A stretch of DNA of 64,000 bases from the NCBI GenBank assembly GCA_905182995.1, contig CAJJDP010000064.1, positions 316,627-380,626 on the forward strand, read 5' to 3'. The stretch comes from Paramecium octaurelia (Eukaryota; Ciliophora; Oligohymenophorea; Peniculida; Parameciidae). Below the pieces are notes generated by a model. It was not told the origin of the DNA and ran no database searches. It saw only the letters and a list, made by a program, of their open reading frames with translations. Shown piece after piece: positions 59,233-64,000 of this stretch (position 1 is its first letter; each line of letters begins with the position of its first letter). The position numbers were made by a program, and so were the translations under genes.

Positions 59233-60066
59233 TCAGTCAGAAGTGTTTTGTAATTTATAATACTCACAAATATCCTTTAATTTACATTAATCACATTTAG
59301 GTTTAGGTAAACAAATTTATTATCCAAATCCTACTAATGTTTCATTTATTTCTCCCCATTCCTTATGCTCAAACTATGATTCTAAAAACTTTCTTAATTT
59401 AGTCGGAGACTTCTCTTTTAATATAGGAATTCTATTGCAAATTCTAATCATATTGACATCTATTGGGATTCCTTCGACTCTTTAGAATGCTACCTGCATA
59501 TACAATAATGCTATCTTTTCCCCTACACCTTTTATCTTAATAGTTTCCTCGAAGGTTTTTGGCATTCCTTTATAAATTGCTAATTAGGCCAAGTCTTTAA
59601 TTCTTTTTGCTTTAGTGACATTAAAATTAACTTCATAAATCAACTTAATCAATTCTGGCTCATCCATATTTGCAATATCATTCATGGTATATTCCAAGAG
59701 TCTGTTAGCACATTTGGATGTCACATCGTCCTTGGTTTATGGACTCAACATCAAACTAGTTAAGATCTAAAATCTTTAAGTTTCTATATCCTTATCTTTA
59801 TCAAAGCATTTTTAAGGGCCAACAAGATCAACAGGAGCATTCCTTTCCAATCGCATTTACTTGATAATCTCATAGATATTCTTAGTTCCACTATTTTCCT
59901 ATTTAATGGCAGACATTGGAGCAGTAGATTACTATTTCGATAAACTGGTTTTAGATTTTGATTTTGGTGACTTCTTCTCCTTAAAGAACCGATGCTCTAA
60001 TATTTCATTTAATTCACTTGTAGTTGCTTCTGAAAAAGCTAGCATGACCTTTTGTGTTTATCTCAT
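59233..60066 (-). CDS. NTH1: Endonuclease III homolog (DNA glycosylase/AP lyase), 277 aa
   Basis: Base-excision repair enzyme removing oxidised pyrimidines. Intronless, 278 codons. The basic Ser/Lys-rich start (KEKKSPKSKSKTSL) looks like a nuclear or mitochondrial targeting region. Core: LTSLMLSPQTKDDVT, the helix-hairpin-helix IKGVGEKIALLYM with the catalytic Lys, then IPIDVNMIRICNRI with the catalytic Asp. The [4Fe-4S] cluster loop is present (ICLPKPKCDQCKLKDIC). All required residues are there. Its start lies 31 bp from the eRF1 stop on the same strand. Confidence 0.93.
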
Positions 60067-60097
60067 TTTATAAAATAATAACTGATATAAATATTCA

Positions 60098-61459
60098 TCA
60101 TATAAATTCTTCATCTTCTGATTTCCATTCCTCCTCTGAATCCATATTAATTTGCATTCTCATGCTGAATCTATAAAACCCAGCCAACCCTCCAAATCCT
60201 TTATAAAATTGATGTCCCTCAGCACTATTATCAGAAATCAATTGGAAGTCTATTCCTTTTTCTCTATAATTTTCTGCTAAATATTCAACAAGATCCTGAC
60301 AAGATGACACTTGGAATTGTTCGCCTTTATTGTCTTCGAAAATACTTCCTTGTTCATATAGATCTAATCCTTTAAGATACTTAATGGATTTCACTAATTT
60401 AGTTAATAAATCTTACCTCCAGTTTATCTGCTGATACATTCTACTCTAGAGTACTCCAAAGTTTAAACACAGATCACTTATTTCACCAATTCTTGTTCTA
60501 TTGCTTTCATTGTATCCACAACCCCATACACACATTTTCCATTATCAAGATCAAGACTCAAAAAGAATTTAGCTACTAAATCCTTCTCTCTAAGCAGTTT
60601 CTAGTTTTACAATACTTCTTAAGATTACTAGATTGCTTAATTGAAACCGTTCTCTCCCCCATAATTAATATCTACTATTGAAAGAATCAAGGGCTGCAAT
60701 CTTTTATCCAGAGCAGGAGACTCAGCTAATTTATTCTTGAAGTCCGCTATTCCAGCTAAGACTAAGCCCTTAATAGTTGGCTTGTCTTCAGAAATAAAGC
60801 AATTTTTAGCTTGCTCGCTAACCTTTATCAAATAGTTGTGTCTTGCCCAATATCTTATTCTGGAGAATCTTAAAGAAGATTGTCCTCCTTTATTATGTTT
60901 CTTTGGTAAATCGACATTAAATGATTTCAGTGTTTCCTTGCTTATCCCTTAAACTTTCCCAAATAAGGCTCCATTTCCATCCATGATGATAAATCCATAT
61001 GATGGCTCCAATTTTAAGAGAGGCTCCAACTATTCAATATGGAAATAGTTGTCACAAAAAAACAAGGAGAGTTGTAATGGTCTAAATGGTTCTATGACAT
61101 ATGTTATCCTTTTCTATCCTTTTTCGAATTCTACCAATCCTGAAAACAATACTAATCCTGATGCTGGGGCCTTAGTGTATTTTTTTAATCCTAGTCTTTA
61201 AATAATCATTCATACTTAAAACAGTTGCTTAAATTGAATCTTAGACTGAAGTCCTATTTACCTTATCTTATATTGATGCAGCCTCAGAGAATTGTGTGTT
61301 TAATCTATTTGTAATATCTGAAATTATTTTTTTTGGTGGGATGTACAAAGATACAGCACTTGTTCCTATAACTTTTGTTTTACTTAGAGTCTTTATAATC
61401 TTTGATAGCCTGAACTACTCAATTTCTAATTCCTATTCTTGAATTTGATTTTAATTCAT
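60098..61459 (-). CDS. eRF1: Eukaryotic release factor 1 (eRF1), 437 aa
   Basis: Translation termination factor; recognises the stop codon and triggers peptide release. Introns of 25 and 23 nt leave 438 codons, the length of human eRF1. N domain: VIGTSAVSLYIPPKK, then the stop-recognition motif, where the usual TASNIKS reads EAASIQD (residues 59-65); the second recognition motif YxCxxxF reads FFCDNYF. M domain: KHNKGGQSSLRFSRIRYWAR with the GGQ tripeptide intact. C domain: GLVLAGIADFKNKL, DINYGGENGFN, and a Asp/Glu-rich end (EEEWKSEDEEFI). Start chosen at CAT 61457-61459, in frame with the body. A TAA codon encodes the Gln of the changed motif. This is the gene that makes a TGA-only code possible. 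Confidence 0.95.
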
Positions 61460-61855
61460 TTATATTATCTATTGACTACTGCATTTTCTTTTTATGAAAT
61501 AGGTAAAAACAACAAGGATTTTATTGATAAATTCTGAAGCTATATTTTAATCTATCAGAATTAATCAATAAAATTAATTATAATTCAATAAAATTAACTT
61601 ATTTCGAATATATTATTTTGTATTTAAATTAAAACTAAAAAGTAATTTTATTATTTTAATCTATTAAAAGAATCTTTTTGGAAAATACAATTTTCTTACT
61701 CCTAATTATTTTTTGTGATTATTCCTTATTTTTTCAGACATAGAATAAGAAACAAATCTTAATTTATTATTAACATAAATTATCCTTATTAATAGTGAAA
61801 TTCAATTTTTATATATTTAATTTTATAAATACAACAATGATATTAAAATACTCGG
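61460..61855. other. Intergenic
   Basis: 396 bp between the eRF1 start and the stop of the NAK kinase gene on the same strand. AT-rich; probably the eRF1 promoter. Nothing else. Confidence 0.5.
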
Positions 61856-63636
61856 TCATAATATTATATTGGATAAATCATACTATTATTAAGGTGGATC
61901 GTTTAATCCTATCAAATCAATGGTTTCTTATTGTTGAATGACTGGTAATTATTAAGATTAGATTTATGTAGTTTGAACTCCAAATTATTATTAACTATTT
62001 CCATTCCAGAAGTTCATAGATGGTTGAGTTGATTAATGAGACTGCTCAGTATTGTTGGTAGTAACGTCCCATGCACTATTAGTTGGAGATGTTGAAAATG
62101 AATTAATTTATAGGTGTTGAACTTATTATTATTAGAATTATTATTATTATTATTAAGGTTAATTGAATTAGGAATCCCATTAAAATGGATTTGGACTTGG
62201 TGAGTGAGATGTTTAAACAAATCCAAAATTATCAAAGCCTTATGCATTTGTTTATTATTAAGTGGTCCATTGATTGGAATTACCCCAAGCATTGTTGTTA
62301 CTAAAAGATTATTAAGGGTTATTGAATTGAGCAAATATATCCTATTATGATTTTGATTATGATGTTTATTACTATTAATTAAATTCAGAGAATGGCTGAA
62401 ATTACTATTACTATAATTTTGATTGTTATTATTGCTACACTTATTACCTCTATACATATTATTGCTAAGGTTATCGAATTTATTATTGTGGTTATTTCAC
62501 TTGAGACTTTTCTGTTTATATCTTTTTTTATAGGTTCATTAATTCATCTATTGGAATATCGCCATCAAATTTTTTCACTTTGAAACTGTTTTTATTATAT
62601 TATTCCATTTCTTATTCCAATTTCTGCTCTCTATTTTTAATTTCTATTGCTTAGGCCTAAAATTTGCTTCAAACTAATACATTCAATTATATGTAGGGTA
62701 ATGAATGAAATTAAGCTAGAATTCTTTCAACATCAAAAATAGAGGGTCTTAATTTTGGATCAGGAGTAAGCATAAGTCTAATAAAATCAATCAATTTATC
62801 TGAATATCTATGCTACTTAGGTATATTGTATGTGGCAGTAGAAATTGCTAATTTTGAACTCTCTTAAAATGGATGAATGAAAAAACACAAAGTGTATAAT
62901 ACACATCCTAGCATCCAAACATCGGCTTTCTCTCCTACCTCGTATCTCAAAAATAGGTCAGCCATTTCTGGAGGCCTATACATTAATGTTGTGTTTTTCT
63001 CCCATTCTTCTTCATAAATTACGAAATCAGACTGTCTTATTTGACTAGGATAAATAGATTATAAATCTAACCTTAAGTCTACTCTTTGGGTACTAGCCGA
63101 ACCAAAATCGCACAATTTACACCTTCCATTTTAAAATAACACATTCTCTATTTTTATATCTCTATGAGTCATCGGTGGTTGTAAAGTATGCAATGACTTT
63201 ATACCTTAAGTGATTTCCTAGTAAGATTTAGATTGGTCAATTAATACTTTCATGTAACCCAAAAGCTGCTCTTCTGGAAATCTTGAATTTGGATCTTTAG
63301 CCATCAAATCGAATAAACTTCCACCTCCACAAAATTCCATTAGAATCAAACATACTTGCTGTCCTTTATCCTAAATAAATGTGCCTCCTATGAAATTGAC
63401 CAAATTTGGATGTCTTGGCAATCGTTTCTAGATAAAATTTGAATTTGTCATACCATAATTTCCAACTCGTTTCTTGCTACTTTGGTTCTCTCTTCTCCTT
63501 AACAATAAGATTTTTTCAAAGCAAACACCTCCTTTGTATTCACATCTATTGCTTTCAGTATGTAACCATATCCACCTTCAGATAATAACTTTTCTTCTTA
63601 AATTGTACGCCCATTAATGTTATATCTAGATAGCAT
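61856..63636 (-). CDS. NAK-family (AAK1/GAK-like) Ser/Thr kinase with Gln-rich tail
   Basis: Kinase of the Numb-associated family, which phosphorylates clathrin adaptor subunits. Minus strand, ATG at CAT 63634-63636, with several 22-28 nt introns. Kinase: LLSEGGYGYILKA loop, VFALKKSY lysine, LMEFCGGGSLFDLM, MTHRDIKIENVLF, KLCDFGSAST, then MYRPPEMADL and DVWMLGCVLYTLCF. The LSEGG...Y and DFGSAS spellings are typical for NAK kinases. The ~240-residue tail is almost all Gln/Asn/Ser/Pro, most Gln being TAA/TAG, and has an NPF motif (PSPNPFQWD), DIFAQF and DLIGL, short endocytic binding motifs. Ends at TGA 61856-61858. Only 14 bp separate it from the upstream gene. Confidence 0.88.
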
Positions 63637-63650
63637 ATTAAAATTTATAA

Positions 63651-63997
63651 TCATTCGCATTCACTCCAATTTGATTATTAGAATCGCTCATTAAAATTAG
63701 CATAGTTCCTATTGCCTCCAGACCGAGCTGTACTAGTATAAAATCCTTTAGAACTAGTAGTAACATCAGTATTCCTAATTTAGGAAATGATTCATCATAC
63801 TTCCTTAAATTTATCATAAAAGTCTTGAGAGGTAGTTGCATTTTAGGAGGCCTTTTTCCTTTATATTTACTAGAACTTCCTATTGAAACGTCGTCTGATA
63901 AATTATTATAACTTTTGGGAGAATACTCTTCACAAGAGTAATTATGAAAGTTCTCCAGTAAGCGAAACTCGTCTCTGTCTTCTAGGTATTGAGTCAT
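63651..63997 (-). CDS. Hypothetical protein, 106 aa, possibly truncated by the window edge
   Basis: One 26-nt intron leaves 107 codons from ATG (CAT 63995-63997) to TGA (63651-63653). Acidic first half (YLEDRDEFRLLENFHNYSCE), then Ser/Lys-rich with GKRPPKMQLPLKTFM and a Gly/Asn/Arg-rich end (RSGGNRNYANFNERFQQSNW). The Met is three bases from the window end, so an upstream start is possible. No family known. Confidence 0.55.
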
Positions 63998-64000
63998 AGC

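Noticed and set aside
60637-60831. Separate small protein with GENGFN
   Set aside because: It is an internal exon of eRF1, cut only by TAA codons that mean Gln.
62014-62457. Asn/His-rich minus-strand frame
   Set aside because: It is the wrong frame of the Gln-rich kinase tail; the in-frame reading has NPF and Gln runs and joins the kinase domain.
1-64000. Standard-code interpretation with many pseudogenes
   Set aside because: TAA and TAG occur at conserved Gln positions in GDH, eRF1, channels and kinases, so the ciliate code applies.
1-64000. CRISPR arrays, insertion sequences, rRNA
   Set aside because: No spaced direct repeats, transposase motifs or rRNA blocks seen; a eukaryotic genome without these is expected.

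Overview
The window is almost certainly a piece of a Paramecium (ciliate) somatic genome. It is very AT-rich. Coding frames are full of TAA and TAG read as Gln, and only TGA behaves as a stop. Genes are cut by tiny introns of about 19-34 nt, mostly GTA...TAG, and sit very close together, sometimes 14-40 bp apart on either strand. I rebuilt the genes by hand with the ciliate code (table 6), removing small introns wherever a family motif changed frame. In most genes the exon sum is a multiple of three. Because only TGA stops translation, open frames of 60-100 codons arise by chance here, so isolated short frames get low confidence.

Layout. 0-9 kb: a short hypothetical gene, a ULK/Atg1-like kinase, a long Gln-rich protein, a SAPS-like phosphatase-associated protein and a 62-aa membrane peptide. 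8.7-11.2 kb: a cyclic-nucleotide-gated-like channel with a degenerate pore. 12.6-17.6 kb: a hypothetical protein, a Myb-like pseudogene, a pseudokinase and an ELMO protein. 17.8-25.7 kb: an alpha-MPP-like M16 protein, glutamate dehydrogenase, an SDF2-like MIR protein, a beta-strand-rich protein and a Myb protein. 27-38 kb: a zinc-finger-like protein, coiled-coil proteins, a trichocyst matrix protein, a BTB-like protein, a membrane protein, and a long coiled-coil gene with one in-frame TGA. 38-45.5 kb: TPR, RING, SDR and BCKDH E1-beta genes plus two unrecognised genes. 46.5-52.3 kb: three tandem potassium-channel paralogs, the middle one with a changed selectivity filter. 52.6-57.6 kb: a 1655-aa multipass membrane protein. 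57.8-64 kb: an actin-fragmin-kinase-like protein, an endonuclease III, the release factor eRF1, a NAK-family kinase with a Gln-rich tail and a small protein.

Themes. (1) The decoding machinery is here: eRF1 carries a changed stop-recognition motif whose key Lys is replaced by a Gln encoded by TAA itself. (2) Membrane excitability is over-represented, with four channel genes, two of them with non-canonical filters. (3) Metabolic genes (GDH, BCKDHB, M16 protein) are ordinary mitochondrial housekeeping. Stretches of about 0.3-1.5 kb between genes are extremely AT-rich; several may hold decayed genes that cannot be resolved by eye.
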